From NCBI GenBank assembly GCA_017302835.1, contig JAFLCC010000013.1, forward strand, positions 1 through 64,000: DNA of 64,000 nt, given 5' to 3'. The translations under genes and the position numbers were made by a program. Shown here in pieces: positions 43,588-53,397 of the stretch. The stretch's first letter is position 1. Each line of letters opens with the position of its first letter. The notes beneath the pieces were generated by a model. It made no database searches. It saw only the letters and a list, made by a program, of their open reading frames with translations, and was not told where the DNA came from. This DNA comes from Deltaproteobacteria bacterium (GTDB taxonomy: Bacteria; Bdellovibrionota; Bdellovibrionia; Bdellovibrionales; Bdellovibrionaceae).

Positions 43588-45108
43588 ATGAAATTTTGGT
43601 CAATTTTAAATTCAAAAATTATCTTAGTCTTGTTCTCGTTAGTATATTGTGAAACGAGCATAGGACAACAGAAGTGTCTCATATTAACTTCACAAAAACA
43701 AATAGCTAACGGATTGAGTGATCCATTTTTTCAAACCCTGACCAACTTAATCCAATGTCCTCAACATATAGAAAATGTTCAGCAAATCTTAGAAGCTCAA
43801 TTTCAAAATAAAAAATACCTCGTTGCAAATCGAGGAAGAAATAATCCCCTATTAGGAAGTTTTAGCATCTTCGAATCCTTTTCGACTTCTTCGCAACATA
43901 GACCTACAGACATTTTTCTTGGGCACTTTACTCATCTAAAATCTCTAAATGGGAAAAGTCTGCTTGATCTAGATCAAGAACCCAGCGAAGGAAAATTAAT
44001 CATCGAACTCATCGCATGGGATTCGAAAAAAGGTTATTATAATTTTTATGAATTAATTGGTCAGGGAGGAATGGGCCAATGGTTTTATCGAGGCGATTCA
44101 AAAGATATTTTACTTGATAATCAGGCCATTTATCTTACTCAACCCACTCAGTTCGGCCAAAGACTGCGATGCTCAGGTTGCCATATTTCAGGGGGACCCA
44201 TTATGAAAGAGCTTTCTTTTCCTCATAATGACTGGTGGACAAAGTCGCGACCTTTGATTTTTCAACATACTCCATCTGCAAGTTTTTTAAAGAATTTAAA
44301 TCTCTTAGACACTGCTGAAAGTTTATCAAAACAAGTACAATTAGGGATTCAACGATTAGAAATGAGTCCAGGTTATCAGAATGTTATACAAGCACTAAGC
44401 ATTCCGGCACAACTAAGGCCACTATTTTGCGAGATGGAAATAAATTTAGAGTCTGATATAGTACCCACCGAGTCGTCAGGTGCTATCAAGATTCCTTCAA
44501 CCAGCATAGCTGGTTCATTTGCAGGCCCGTTGAACTTTATGATACCCAAGTCTTTATATCAAAATTTATTACAAAAACATGGACTGCATTTTCCAGAAAC
44601 CAATCTTATGGATTCAGACCACGCTTGGCTGACTCCCGTAAAAGGATATTCCGATTTGTTAGCTATTCAGAGCTTGAAATCCAAAGGTCTTGTTGATGAC
44701 AAAACCATTCTTGATATTTATTTTTCAACTCCAATTGGTTCCTTAATGAACAAAGAGCGATGCTCTTTAGTCCAACTTGTTCCAAATACATTTAACTGGA
44801 AACCTGGGTTCATCGAAAAATTAAAAACTCTAAATTTACCTATAGCCAAAGCTTTGCTTCAAAAAATGACGGAGCCTTCGTTGACACCACAGGCTTACCA
44901 AAGAGCTATTACCCAATGGTATCAGCAAACCAACCAGAAATTGCTCGCTGGAGATTTGGAATCCTTTTTTGTACAGCTGCTTGAAAATCGAAATGCTGTT
45001 TTTAACAGTGCGATTTCTAAAAACCCAAGGGGTCAAATTCTAGAACCTGGTTTTCGAGTTATCTTTCCCGTACCATCAAAGAACCAAAGGTTTCAGGGCC
45101 AACGATAG
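43588..45108 (+). CDS. Secreted protein with a CxxCH haem motif
   Basis: This 506-residue protein begins after AGGAGG with a signal peptide (MKFWSILNSKIILVLFSLVYCETSIG). At about residue 195 LRCSGCHISGGPIM contains the haem motif CSGCH. The rest is unrecognised, with a SSGAIKIPSTSIAGSFAGPL stretch in mid-protein. It is probably a periplasmic mono-haem protein. The other CxxCH protein (24331) has its motif at the C-terminus and does not share obvious sequence, so the two may have arisen separately. It overlaps the convergent gene by 16 bases. Confidence 0.7.
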   Translation: MKFWSILNSKIILVLFSLVYCETSIGQQKCLILTSQKQIANGLSDPFFQTLTNLIQCPQHIENVQQILEAQFQNKKYLVANRGRNNPLLGSFSIFESFSTSSQHRPTDIFLGHFTHLKSLNGKSLLDLDQEPSEGKLIIELIAWDSKKGYYNFYELIGQGGMGQWFYRGDSKDILLDNQAIYLTQPTQFGQRLRCSGCHISGGPIMKELSFPHNDWWTKSRPLIFQHTPSASFLKNLNLLDTAESLSKQVQLGIQRLEMSPGYQNVIQALSIPAQLRPLFCEMEINLESDIVPTESSGAIKIPSTSIAGSFAGPLNFMIPKSLYQNLLQKHGLHFPETNLMDSDHAWLTPVKGYSDLLAIQSLKSKGLVDDKTILDIYFSTPIGSLMNKERCSLVQLVPNTFNWKPGFIEKLKTLNLPIAKALLQKMTEPSLTPQAYQRAITQWYQQTNQKLLAGDLESFFVQLLENRNAVFNSAISKNPRGQILEPGFRVIFPVPSKNQRFQGQR

Positions 45109-45335
45109 AGCTCATTTGAGACAAAAATAACCACCGCACTGGTAATCTTCTTCTTGATTATGGGACCTAAAATACAACCATTGAAAAGCAGGAGAGGAAT
45201 AAAAGGATAAAGAAAGATGTCCTTGATATCCCAATTAGGGGTAGATTCCATAGTTTTTCCTAGGGGAGGGTAACTCAATCCTAAAATGAATATCAATACC
45301 GCAATCGAAGTGGCCCAATTTTTCTGATTTTCCAT
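45093..45335 (-). CDS. Small two-helix membrane protein
   Basis: This 80-residue protein has a hydrophobic helix near the N-terminus (TSIAVLIFILGLSYPPLG) and a second one (FLYPFIPLLLFNGCILGPII). It immediately follows the polyproline protein gene (stop and start adjacent), so they are co-transcribed and coupled. No family is recognised. Confidence 0.6.
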   Translation of the reverse strand: MENQKNWATSIAVLIFILGLSYPPLGKTMESTPNWDIKDIFLYPFIPLLLFNGCILGPIIKKKITSAVVIFVSNELYRWP

Positions 45336-46073
45336 TTAAAATTCTCCGTCAAACATGGGTGGTGGAGGCGGTGGCGGGGGTATGAAACCATCGTTACCAA
45401 AATCTTCCATACCTTCCATGGGCATGGGAGGAGGTGGGGGCGGCGGAATGTCGTCATAAAAAGGCTCCCCTGGTGGCGGTAAAGGAGGAGGAACAGAACC
45501 CTCGCTCTTTCCAGCCCCGCCAGAATTTGAAGACTTCGCTCCTGAAGACATGCCAGGAACACCAGAGGCAGCTGATTTTTTTTCATATTTTGGCTTACCA
45601 CCATAGAGAGCTCTCTTTTTAATTTCATACCGAGGACGATCTGAAACGATATCCAACTCAAACTCTTCAGAGAAAGGTCGTTTGAATTTTTCTGATCCCC
45701 ATTTTTTTTGTTCTTTTAAATAGCCTTCAAGGCTCTCGTCATATTCATCTTGTTCTTCTTTTTTTGAATTTAAATACTGTTGATAATACTTGGTCTCTTC
45801 AAGGGGGACTTCCAACCTTCTTTTTTTCTTAAATTCAGCTAAGGCTCTTTGTTGACGAAGTAAGTCTTTTTCCAAATCTTCTAAATACTCTGTGTAGCCT
45901 TCTTCTCTTTCGGCATCGAACATTTTATTTTGGTTTTTAAATCTTTTAAATCCTCTTAACCTTTCAACCTCAGATTGTTGTGCCATCGACAAGTTAAGAA
46001 AAAAAAGAGTGCCTAGAATAAAAGCACATTTGATTTTTTTAAAAATTGATAGTTTTTGATAGACCTGGACCAC
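45336..46073 (-). CDS. Secreted charged-helix protein with a polyproline C-terminus
   Basis: This 245-residue protein starts from a GTG at 46073; the start is uncertain because no ATG fits, and a GAGGGG overlaps it. A signal-peptide-like stretch (KIKCAFILGTLFFLNLSMAQ) is followed by a highly charged coiled-coil-like region (EREEGYTEYLEDLEKDLLRQ). The last 60 residues are Pro/Gly-rich with runs such as PPPLPPPGEPF, DIPPPPPPPMPME and IPPPPPPPPMFDGEF. Such runs bind SH3/profilin-like partners in eukaryotes and are often surface-exposed in bacteria. It is exported and unassigned. Confidence 0.7.
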   Translation of the reverse strand: MVQVYQKLSIFKKIKCAFILGTLFFLNLSMAQQSEVERLRGFKRFKNQNKMFDAEREEGYTEYLEDLEKDLLRQQRALAEFKKKRRLEVPLEETKYYQQYLNSKKEEQDEYDESLEGYLKEQKKWGSEKFKRPFSEEFELDIVSDRPRYEIKKRALYGGKPKYEKKSAASGVPGMSSGAKSSNSGGAGKSEGSVPPPLPPPGEPFYDDIPPPPPPPMPMEGMEDFGNDGFIPPPPPPPPMFDGEF

Positions 46074-46190
46074 CCCTCTATTTTATCATACCCGCAAATG
46101 TTGTGGATCTTTTTATTTAGAATCTCGACCTTCAAAATTTATTAGATCCTACTTTTGTAGGAGTAACCTTGTGTTTATAAAGGAACTTAA

Positions 46191-47219
46191 ATGGATTTTT
46201 TATCAGAAATAGGCCTCTTTGCTTTAAAAGCCCTTGTTATTTTTTTATTTATTGCAGGAATTATATTAACCGTTGGCCTTTTAGCAATGAAATCTCAATT
46301 TAAAACCCACTTAGAAATTGAAAAAATTAACGATAGACTGAAGGGCTATGGAAAAACGATAAAAGAATTTAGCGACGATCTTAAATTAAGCAAAGAAGCC
46401 AAAAAAGCAGAAAAAAAACGGCTCAAAGATGAGAAAAAAAATAAGGAATCTGAAAAGCCAAAAAACAAACTTTATGTCATGCACTTTAATGGAGACATCA
46501 AAGCTTCACAGGTCGAAAATCTCAGAGAAGAAATTACCGCTGTTTTAACCAAAGCCACTCCCGACGACGAAGTTCTTGTGTGTGTCGAAAGCCCAGGTGG
46601 AATGGTCCCCCATTATGGCCTAGGAGCCAGTGAGTTACTTCGTATCAGGGAAAAAAATATCCCCTTAACTATCGCAGTTGATAAAATAGCTGCCAGCGGT
46701 GGGTACCTGATGGCCTGCACCGCAAATAAAATTATTTGCGCCCCCTTTGGAATTGTAGGATCTATCGGCGTGGTCGCTCAAGTTCCGAACCTGAACCGCT
46801 TGCTTAAAAAACTGGATGTGGATTTTAAAGAGTACACCGCAGGGGAATACAAACGCACTGTCACGATGCTTGGCGAAATAACGCCAAAGGGTGAAGAAAA
46901 ATTTAAGGAGCAACTAGAGCAGACTCACGTTCTTTTTAAGGATTTTGTAAAGACTCACCGACCCCAAATTGACACCGAAAAAGTCACTACGGGAGAGTAC
47001 TGGTATGGACAGCAAGCCTTATCTCTTGGACTTATTGATGTTATCAAAACAAGTGATGATTATATTGTCGAGGCAGCTACTTCCCGAATGGTTTTAAGTG
47101 TTAAGTTTGAAAAAAAACAAAGTCTTTCCGAGAAAATTTCTGGGTTTATTGGTGCCACTTTGGATTTAGCTCTCGATAAAGCACTTGCCAAAATGGAACC
47201 ACCTAACTTTTTGAAATAA
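46191..47219 (+). CDS. sohB: Inner-membrane signal-peptide-peptidase-like protease SohB
   Basis: This 342-residue protein has an N-terminal membrane helix, a lysine-rich linker and a serine protease fold of family S49. The catalytic serine is in DKIAASGGYLMACTANKII and the lysine in GEYKRTVTMLGE, spaced as in SohB/SppA. It degrades membrane or periplasmic peptides. It precedes the oligopeptide transporter operon by about 115 bases, on the same strand. Confidence 0.9.
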   Translation: MDFLSEIGLFALKALVIFLFIAGIILTVGLLAMKSQFKTHLEIEKINDRLKGYGKTIKEFSDDLKLSKEAKKAEKKRLKDEKKNKESEKPKNKLYVMHFNGDIKASQVENLREEITAVLTKATPDDEVLVCVESPGGMVPHYGLGASELLRIREKNIPLTIAVDKIAASGGYLMACTANKIICAPFGIVGSIGVVAQVPNLNRLLKKLDVDFKEYTAGEYKRTVTMLGEITPKGEEKFKEQLEQTHVLFKDFVKTHRPQIDTEKVTTGEYWYGQQALSLGLIDVIKTSDDYIVEAATSRMVLSVKFEKKQSLSEKISGFIGATLDLALDKALAKMEPPNFLK

Positions 47220-47334
47220 ATGGAAAAAATATCGTTGCCACCCCTTCACTCTTGATATAATTTTTAAGCACTTTTGGGGTCTTTGCGATCAACTTAAACA
47301 CCAAAAAATTTGAAAAACTAGAGGGGGTTTGACA

Positions 47335-48351
47335 TTGCTGACATCTAACAATTTATCAGAAAAAAGTAACCAAAACCAGCTTGCAACCGAAAATCCCTTA
47401 GTCGTTGTCGAAAACCTTGAAACTACTTTTTATCTTAACTCAGGACCTTTTCGTGCCGTCAATAATATTTCCTATGACATTAAAAAAGGTCAAACTTTAG
47501 GTATCGTTGGCGAAAGCGGCTGCGGAAAGTCTGTCACCTCTTTTTCTCTAATGCGTCTGATTGAAAAACCAGGAAAAATCACCAACGGAAAATTCACTCT
47601 CTCAGGAAAAAGTATCTTGGACTTACCTGAGCCAGAGATGGAAAATATCCGCGGTGGAGAAATGGCCATTATCTTTCAAGAGCCCATGACCGCACTCAAT
47701 CCCGTATTGACCATTGGTTATCAAATTGATGAACAAATCCTCCGCCATAAAAAATGTTCCGAGGCCGAGGCTAAGGACCGCAGCATTGAAATGCTAAAAC
47801 TGGTCGGCATTCCTTCCCCCGAATCCAGGTATACCAATTACCCCCACCAGTTATCCGGTGGCATGCGCCAACGCGCGATGATAGCCATGGCCTTGTCCTG
47901 TGATCCTAAATTTTTGATTGCGGATGAGCCAACCACTGCCCTGGACGTCACGATTCAGGCGCAAATTTTAGAGCTCATTCAAAACTTGCAAGCTCAATTT
48001 CATATGAGCGTTCAATTTATTACCCATGATTTGGGAGTCATTTCAGAAATATCGGATAAAGTTTTAGTCATGTATGGTGGCCAAATGTGCGAACAGGCCA
48101 GCACATTAGAGCTATTTCTTAACCCTCGTCACCCCTACACCGCGGCCTTGATTCAATCACGACCAAAACTAGGACAGCGCCCGTCGCGCTTACAAACCAT
48201 TGAAGGCAGCGTTCCCGCTCCCCACGAATTGCCCGCAGGTTGTCCCTTTGTGAATCGCTGTCAGCGCGCGAAATCAGAGTGTGCCCATCAAAAACCTCAA
48301 CCTCTTTCTGTTGGCAAAGATCACCTTGTCGCCTGTTTCAATCCACTTTAA
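47335..48351 (+). CDS. Oligopeptide ABC transporter ATP-binding protein (DppD/OppD type)
   Basis: The TTG at 47335 is the better start because GAGGGGG at 47321-47327 lies seven bases before it; the TTG at 47329 is only one base away. The ATPase has Walker [10 protein letters not shown]-loop, signature [16 protein letters not shown], Walker [15 protein letters not shown], and the H-loop THDLGV. The C-terminal [15 protein letters not shown] is a Cys-containing oligopeptide-family tail that can bind a [4Fe-4S]-type cluster. It is first of the five-gene operon. Confidence 0.93.
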   Translation: MLTSNNLSEKSNQNQLATENPLVVVENLETTFYLNSGPFRAVNNISYDIKKGQTLGIVGESGCGKSVTSFSLMRLIEKPGKITNGKFTLSGKSILDLPEPEMENIRGGEMAIIFQEPMTALNPVLTIGYQIDEQILRHKKCSEAEAKDRSIEMLKLVGIPSPESRYTNYPHQLSGGMRQRAMIAMALSCDPKFLIADEPTTALDVTIQAQILELIQNLQAQFHMSVQFITHDLGVISEISDKVLVMYGGQMCEQASTLELFLNPRHPYTAALIQSRPKLGQRPSRLQTIEGSVPAPHELPAGCPFVNRCQRAKSECAHQKPQPLSVGKDHLVACFNPL

Positions 48352-48365
48352 AGAAGGAATTTTAA

Positions 48366-49355
48366 ATGAGCCAAGAACTTATTTTAAAAGCAAAAAATAT
48401 CAAAAAATTCTTTCCCATAAAAAAAGGCTTCTTTTTAAGAACAGTTGGACAAGTCAAAGCCGTCGATGATGTCAGCCTCGAGGTAAGAAAAGGCGAAACC
48501 CTGGGCCTTGTTGGCGAAAGCGGATGTGGAAAATCGACGCTGGGTCGCTCACTCATCCGACTTTACGAACCTACTTCTGGTGAAATTGAATTTGAGAATA
48601 AAGATTTTTTAAGTTTAGGCGGAAGCGAATTACGACAACTCCGTCGCGATATCCAAATGATTTTCCAAGACCCTTTTGCCTCCCTGGATCCACGCATGAC
48701 GGTAGGGCAAATTCTTCGCCAACCCTTTGACATTCACAATGTAGGGACTTCTCAGGAAAGAGAAAATAGAGTTAAGGAGCTATTAGAGCTTGTGGGTCTT
48801 AAGCCTTCTCATGTCAATCGCTACCCCCATGAATTTTCTGGTGGCCAGAGACAACGGATTTGCATTGCCAGAGCCATTGCCCTCAACCCACGGCTCATGA
48901 TTTGCGATGAGCCCGTTTCGGCCTTAGATGTGTCCATTCAGGCGCAAATTCTTAATCTGTTGAAAGACCTGCAAGAAAAATTAGGCCTCACCTATATTTT
49001 TATCTCCCATGATTTATCTGTGATTGAATATTTTTGTGACCGCGTGGCGGTGATGTACTTGGGTAAAATCGTTGAGATTGGCACCAGAGATCAAATTTTT
49101 AGCTCCCCTAAGCACCCTTACACTCAAGCCTTGCTTTCAGCCATTCCACGGGTGGGTGAAGGAAAAAAACAAATGAAAAAGTCTTTAAGCGGTGAAGTCC
49201 CTAGCCCGATCAATCCCCCTTCTGGCTGCACCTTTCACCCACGCTGTAATTCCTGCATGAAAGTTTGTTCAGAGAAAACACCATCCCTTTTAGGGTCTGG
49301 AGAGCAAAAAGCGGCTTGTTGGCTCTATGATGAAAATTTAAATTTAATTAAATAA
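48366..49355 (+). CDS. Oligopeptide ABC transporter ATP-binding protein (DppF/OppF type)
   Basis: This 329-residue partner ATPase has Walker [15 protein letters not shown], signature [20 protein letters not shown], Walker [15 protein letters not shown], and H-loop ISHDLSV. The C-terminal [15 protein letters not shown] is the family tail with cysteines. It forms a heterodimer with the preceding ATPase to drive the two permeases. It starts 14 bases after the upstream stop. Confidence 0.93.
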   Translation: MSQELILKAKNIKKFFPIKKGFFLRTVGQVKAVDDVSLEVRKGETLGLVGESGCGKSTLGRSLIRLYEPTSGEIEFENKDFLSLGGSELRQLRRDIQMIFQDPFASLDPRMTVGQILRQPFDIHNVGTSQERENRVKELLELVGLKPSHVNRYPHEFSGGQRQRICIARAIALNPRLMICDEPVSALDVSIQAQILNLLKDLQEKLGLTYIFISHDLSVIEYFCDRVAVMYLGKIVEIGTRDQIFSSPKHPYTQALLSAIPRVGEGKKQMKKSLSGEVPSPINPPSGCTFHPRCNSCMKVCSEKTPSLLGSGEQKAACWLYDENLNLIK

Positions 49356-49364
49356 GGAGTTTTT

Positions 49365-51056
49365 ATGTTTAAAAATTTTATTTCCTTTCTGATTTCTTTC
49401 CTCCTCTGTTTGAGCTTAACCTCCTTTGTTCAGGCCAAGCCAACCAATGCCGAGCTCAAAATTGGAATTTCTCAAGAGTTTGAATCTTTAAATCCCTTGA
49501 TCATGTCTATGGTGGCCTCCCATTATATTTTCTTTATGGTGAACCGAAGACTAGTCAATATGGATGCTGAAAATAAATGGCAACCTCAAATCACCAAAAG
49601 CATCCCCTCCTTTGAAAATGGCCAAGCTAAAATCATCACCGAAAATGGCAAGAAAAAAGTTCAATCTCAATGGGAGATCAAAGAAAATGTAAATTGGGGC
49701 GATGGAAAACCCGTGACCTGTGAAGACATCGCCTTTGCCAGAACCGTGGCCCTTTCGCCAAATGTGAGTGTTGGTGAAAAAGAATCGTATTCCCAAATTG
49801 AAAAAATTGATATTGATCCAGCAAATAAAAAAAAATGTACCTTTACCTATGAAAAAGCAAAGTGGGATCATTACATGTTAGGTACTTTTTATGTTTTACC
49901 TAAACATATTGAAGAACCCATTTTTAAAAAACATGGCAGCAAACCCGAAGGCTACGAAAAAAATTCGGCCTATGTCAAGACTCCCACCAATCCTGGATTG
50001 TATAATGGTCCCTATGTCGTTAGCGAGCTCAAATTGACGGATCATGTGACCATGACTCCAAATAAGTATTTCTATGGCGAAGCTCCTAAAATAAAAAAAG
50101 TAATTGTTCGTTTGATTCCCAATACAGGAACTCTGGAAGCAAATCTAAGATCCGGCACCATCGACAAGATTTCTATACTGGGTTTAACGTTTGATCAGGC
50201 ACTTGAATTTGAAGCCAAAGTGAAAAAAGAAAATCTTGATTTCAAAGTTATTATTGATCCTAGCTCTGTCCATGAACATATTGACTTAAATTTAGAAAAT
50301 CCCATTTTAAAAGATGTCAGGATTCGTAAAGCCATGCTTACCGCCATTGACAAGGACCAGTTGGTGAAATCTTTTTTTGATAACCGACAGCCCGCTTCTT
50401 TGCATTTTATGACGACCAACGATCCTTGGTTCACAAGTGATCCCAAATACGTAACGACCTACAAATTCTCGAAAAGAAATGCGGCCAAACTTTTAGAAGA
50501 AGCTGGCTGGAAAGAAGGTCCCGACGGCTACCGATACAAAGAGGGAAAGAAGCTCAGTCTTGTATTTATGACTACCGCTGGAAACAAAACCAGAGAAGCG
50601 GTTCAGGTCTATTTACAAAACCAATGGAAAGCCGTGGGTATCGAAATTGTGCCTAAAAATGAACCCGGACGTGTCTTTTTTGGAGAAACCGTTAAAAAAC
50701 GAAAATTTGATATGGCTATGTTCGCCTGGGTTTCCGCTCCAGAAAACACCCCTCGATCCACCCTGCACAGTGTATCCATTCCCAATGATAAAAATGGATG
50801 GTCCGGTCAGAATTACACCTCATGGAGAAACCCTCGAATGGATCAACTAATTAATGAGATGGATACCGAAATGGATTCTAAAAAACGTTTAGAAAAAGCG
50901 TGGGAGATGCAAAAAATCTACACTGAAGATTTACCTACAATCCCTTTATATTACCGTGCTGATACGGCCGTTATTCCCAAAAATTTAAAAAATTTCAAAT
51001 TAACAGGTCACCAGTTTCATGAAACCAATGATATTGAAAAATGGACTTTGGAGTAA
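49365..51056 (+). CDS. Peptide-binding protein of the SBP family 5
   Basis: This 563-residue protein has a non-lipoprotein signal peptide (FISFLISFLLCLSLTSFVQA). The mature protein has the Bac_extracellular_5 pattern: LNPLIMSM, VNWGDGKPVTCEDIAFA, ATFTYEKAKWD, then LEEAGWKEGPDGYRYKEGKK, ending with TIPLYYRADTAVIPKNLKN. It captures oligopeptides in the periplasm for the permease pair. Being free and not lipid-anchored it is presumably soluble periplasmic. Confidence 0.92.
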   Translation: MFKNFISFLISFLLCLSLTSFVQAKPTNAELKIGISQEFESLNPLIMSMVASHYIFFMVNRRLVNMDAENKWQPQITKSIPSFENGQAKIITENGKKKVQSQWEIKENVNWGDGKPVTCEDIAFARTVALSPNVSVGEKESYSQIEKIDIDPANKKKCTFTYEKAKWDHYMLGTFYVLPKHIEEPIFKKHGSKPEGYEKNSAYVKTPTNPGLYNGPYVVSELKLTDHVTMTPNKYFYGEAPKIKKVIVRLIPNTGTLEANLRSGTIDKISILGLTFDQALEFEAKVKKENLDFKVIIDPSSVHEHIDLNLENPILKDVRIRKAMLTAIDKDQLVKSFFDNRQPASLHFMTTNDPWFTSDPKYVTTYKFSKRNAAKLLEEAGWKEGPDGYRYKEGKKLSLVFMTTAGNKTREAVQVYLQNQWKAVGIEIVPKNEPGRVFFGETVKKRKFDMAMFAWVSAPENTPRSTLHSVSIPNDKNGWSGQNYTSWRNPRMDQLINEMDTEMDSKKRLEKAWEMQKIYTEDLPTIPLYYRADTAVIPKNLKNFKLTGHQFHETNDIEKWTLE

Positions 51057-51059
51057 TCC

Positions 51060-52031
51060 GTGACGACATATATTTTAAGAAGATTAGTTCAAACTTTGGT
51101 CGTCATTATTTTACTTTCTTATGTTTGCTTTTACTTAATGACTTTAATGCCTGGGGATCCCGTTGAATTGATGATTCAATCCAATCCAAAAATCACCTCG
51201 GAAGATATCGCTAGGTTGCGAAATCTTTATGGACTGGATCAACCAGCTTATCAAAGATATTTTAATTGGGTTAAGACTATCGCAGCTGGAGACCTTGGGT
51301 ACAGCCGCACTTACCGTGTTCCAGTGGAAGAGCTCATGGGTCCCCGCCTTTGGAATACCTTTTATCTTTCTTTTCTTTCCTTGGCCTTATCAATTCTGAT
51401 TGCTATTCCCATGGGGATTTATTCGGCGCTGAAGCCTGGAAGTAAATTAGATTATGTGGTCAATTTCTTTTCCTTTGGAGGGATTTCTATTCCTTCCTTC
51501 TGGTTAGGGCTTATGCTGATCATTATCTTTGCTGTTCAATTGGGTGTCTTGCCAGCTGGCGGAACTGAAACCATTGGTGCCGATACCTCGAATCTGTGGG
51601 CGGTTCTTAAGGACCGCATGTTTTACTTGATTTTACCAACTCTTTCCTTAAGCGTGCAGCAGATTGGTGGCTTTGTTCGTTTTGTTAGGTCCTCCATGAT
51701 GGAGGCCATGAGGAATGACTTTATCAGAACCGCTAAGGCCAAGGGTCTAGAGAGAGGCATTGTGATTTGGCGCCATGGCTTTCGCAACGCCCTCATTCCT
51801 TTAATTACGATTATTGCCTTAAGTTTTTCTGGCTTGTTTTCTGGAGCTATTTTAACTGAGACTGTGTTTGCCTATCAAGGCGTTGGTAAACTTGTTTACG
51901 ATTCTATTATGGCTAATGATTATAACGTTGCTATGATCTCCTTTATCATATCGGTGAGCATGGTATTATTAATGAATTTACTGGCGGATATACTATATGG
52001 ATTTGCAGACCCAAGAATTTCCTACACCTAA
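51060..52031 (+). CDS. Oligopeptide ABC transporter permease (DppB/OppB type)
   Basis: This 323-residue protein starts with GTG at 51060. It has about six membrane helices, beginning ILRRLVQTLVVIILLSYVCF and with the family LMPGDPV motif. The coupling loop EAMRNDFIRTAKAKGLERG with an EAA-type core contacts the ATPase. It overlaps the next gene's possible upstream start region. Confidence 0.94.
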   Translation: MTTYILRRLVQTLVVIILLSYVCFYLMTLMPGDPVELMIQSNPKITSEDIARLRNLYGLDQPAYQRYFNWVKTIAAGDLGYSRTYRVPVEELMGPRLWNTFYLSFLSLALSILIAIPMGIYSALKPGSKLDYVVNFFSFGGISIPSFWLGLMLIIIFAVQLGVLPAGGTETIGADTSNLWAVLKDRMFYLILPTLSLSVQQIGGFVRFVRSSMMEAMRNDFIRTAKAKGLERGIVIWRHGFRNALIPLITIIALSFSGLFSGAILTETVFAYQGVGKLVYDSIMANDYNVAMISFIISVSMVLLMNLLADILYGFADPRISYT

Positions 52032-52050
52032 AGGCAATAAGGACCCTCAA

Positions 52051-53343
52051 ATGAAAAACTCACAAAGTGTTCTTACTGACAAAGAAAAACAGGAGCTCGA
52101 ATCAGCCCTCCCCATGTGGAAAATTGTTTACCGCCAATTTCGCGAACACCGAATGGCTTACTTTTGTACCTGGGTGATTTTAGCCATTTTAGCCATTGCC
52201 TTAAGTGCCGATCTGATTGCCATGGCCATGGATCAAGATCAAAATCGACAAAATGTTTCAGCTCGGTACTTAAAGCCTTTTTCCAGGGCCGAAGCCACTT
52301 CGGACACCAAGGAAAATGCCGTCGAGAAATATATTTCTAAGTATCCTGAAGAAGCGCGAAAGCTCGCCGTGAATTTAAAGGAACAAAAAATCTTTGGTGT
52401 CGAGGCGACTCCTGCTCCTGCCGAAAATCCAACCGAGAATTCAGCTGTGAGTTCTTCTGGAAATTTAGCGCCTAATTTAGCTGCTAATTTGGCTACTAAT
52501 TTGCCTCCAGAAGAGCTTCTCTATAGCCTTGTGAGCAAAGATAAAATGGAAATCAAAAGTCTATTGTCTCAATTGAAAAACACCCCCCATATGGAATTTC
52601 AGAAAATGATTTCTGGGTTTTCAAGTTATCATCTTTTTGGTACCGATGAAGTGGGTCGAGATATTTTTATTCGTTTGATTTATGGCGCCAGGGTTTCCAT
52701 TGGAGTCGGTATTATGGTCGCTTTCTCAAGCGCCCTTTTGGGACTCCTTATTGGCAGTATCTCTGGGTACTATGGTGGCAAGGTGGATATGTTTTTAATG
52801 CGCCTAACAGACGCACTGCTGTCTTTACCCACCATTCCTATTTTGATTATTTTCTCTGCCGTGGATTTACAAAAAATTCCTTATATCAAAGGTCTTTTTA
52901 ACCCCAGCTATGAAAGTATTTTTAAAATGTTTGTGATCATGTGCCTGTTCTCTTGGATGACGGTCGCTCGACTGGTACGCGGGAGTATTTTGACACTTAA
53001 GGAACGTGAATTTGTGTTGGCTGCAAAAACTCTTGGAGCCAGTGACAAAACCATCATCCTACGTCATATGTTTCCTAATGTGATTGCCCCCATGTTGGTG
53101 GCTATTACCTTAGGAATTGGTAGCTCTATCATCTATGAATCTGCTTTAAGTTTTTTGGGCTTAGGAATCATGCCACCGACTCCCAGTTGGGGAAATATGC
53201 TGAATAATGCCCAAGAAGTGATTTATAAAAATGTCTGGCTCACGATTCTTCCTGGCTTATTTATATTTATAACCACCGTCAGTTTTAATTTTATTGGTGA
53301 TGGCCTTCAGGACGCCGTGGACCCTAAAGCCATTAAGAGATAG
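52051..53343 (+). CDS. Oligopeptide ABC transporter permease (DppC/OppC type) with an N-terminal insert
   Basis: The start at 52051 is preferred because AAGGA lies just upstream; a Met at 51997 would overlap the preceding gene by 35 bases. After the first membrane helix there is an unusual insert of about 100 residues with a low-complexity stretch (NLAPNLAANLATNLPPEE), then the normal permease body: LFGTDEVGRDIFIRLIYGAR, EAA loop AAKTLGASDKTIILRHMFPN, PPTPSWG. The loop faces the periplasm and is longer than in most OppC proteins. Confidence 0.9.
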   Translation: MKNSQSVLTDKEKQELESALPMWKIVYRQFREHRMAYFCTWVILAILAIALSADLIAMAMDQDQNRQNVSARYLKPFSRAEATSDTKENAVEKYISKYPEEARKLAVNLKEQKIFGVEATPAPAENPTENSAVSSSGNLAPNLAANLATNLPPEELLYSLVSKDKMEIKSLLSQLKNTPHMEFQKMISGFSSYHLFGTDEVGRDIFIRLIYGARVSIGVGIMVAFSSALLGLLIGSISGYYGGKVDMFLMRLTDALLSLPTIPILIIFSAVDLQKIPYIKGLFNPSYESIFKMFVIMCLFSWMTVARLVRGSILTLKEREFVLAAKTLGASDKTIILRHMFPNVIAPMLVAITLGIGSSIIYESALSFLGLGIMPPTPSWGNMLNNAQEVIYKNVWLTILPGLFIFITTVSFNFIGDGLQDAVDPKAIKR

Positions 53344-53397
53344 AAGAACGAGTAGACAAAAGAAACCAGAGACCGAGGAATAAAATGGAGGATCCGT

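Noticed and set aside
45293-45661. Minus-strand 122-codon frame inside the polyproline gene
   Set aside because: It is a second frame of a proline-rich repeat sequence, with no coding character of its own.
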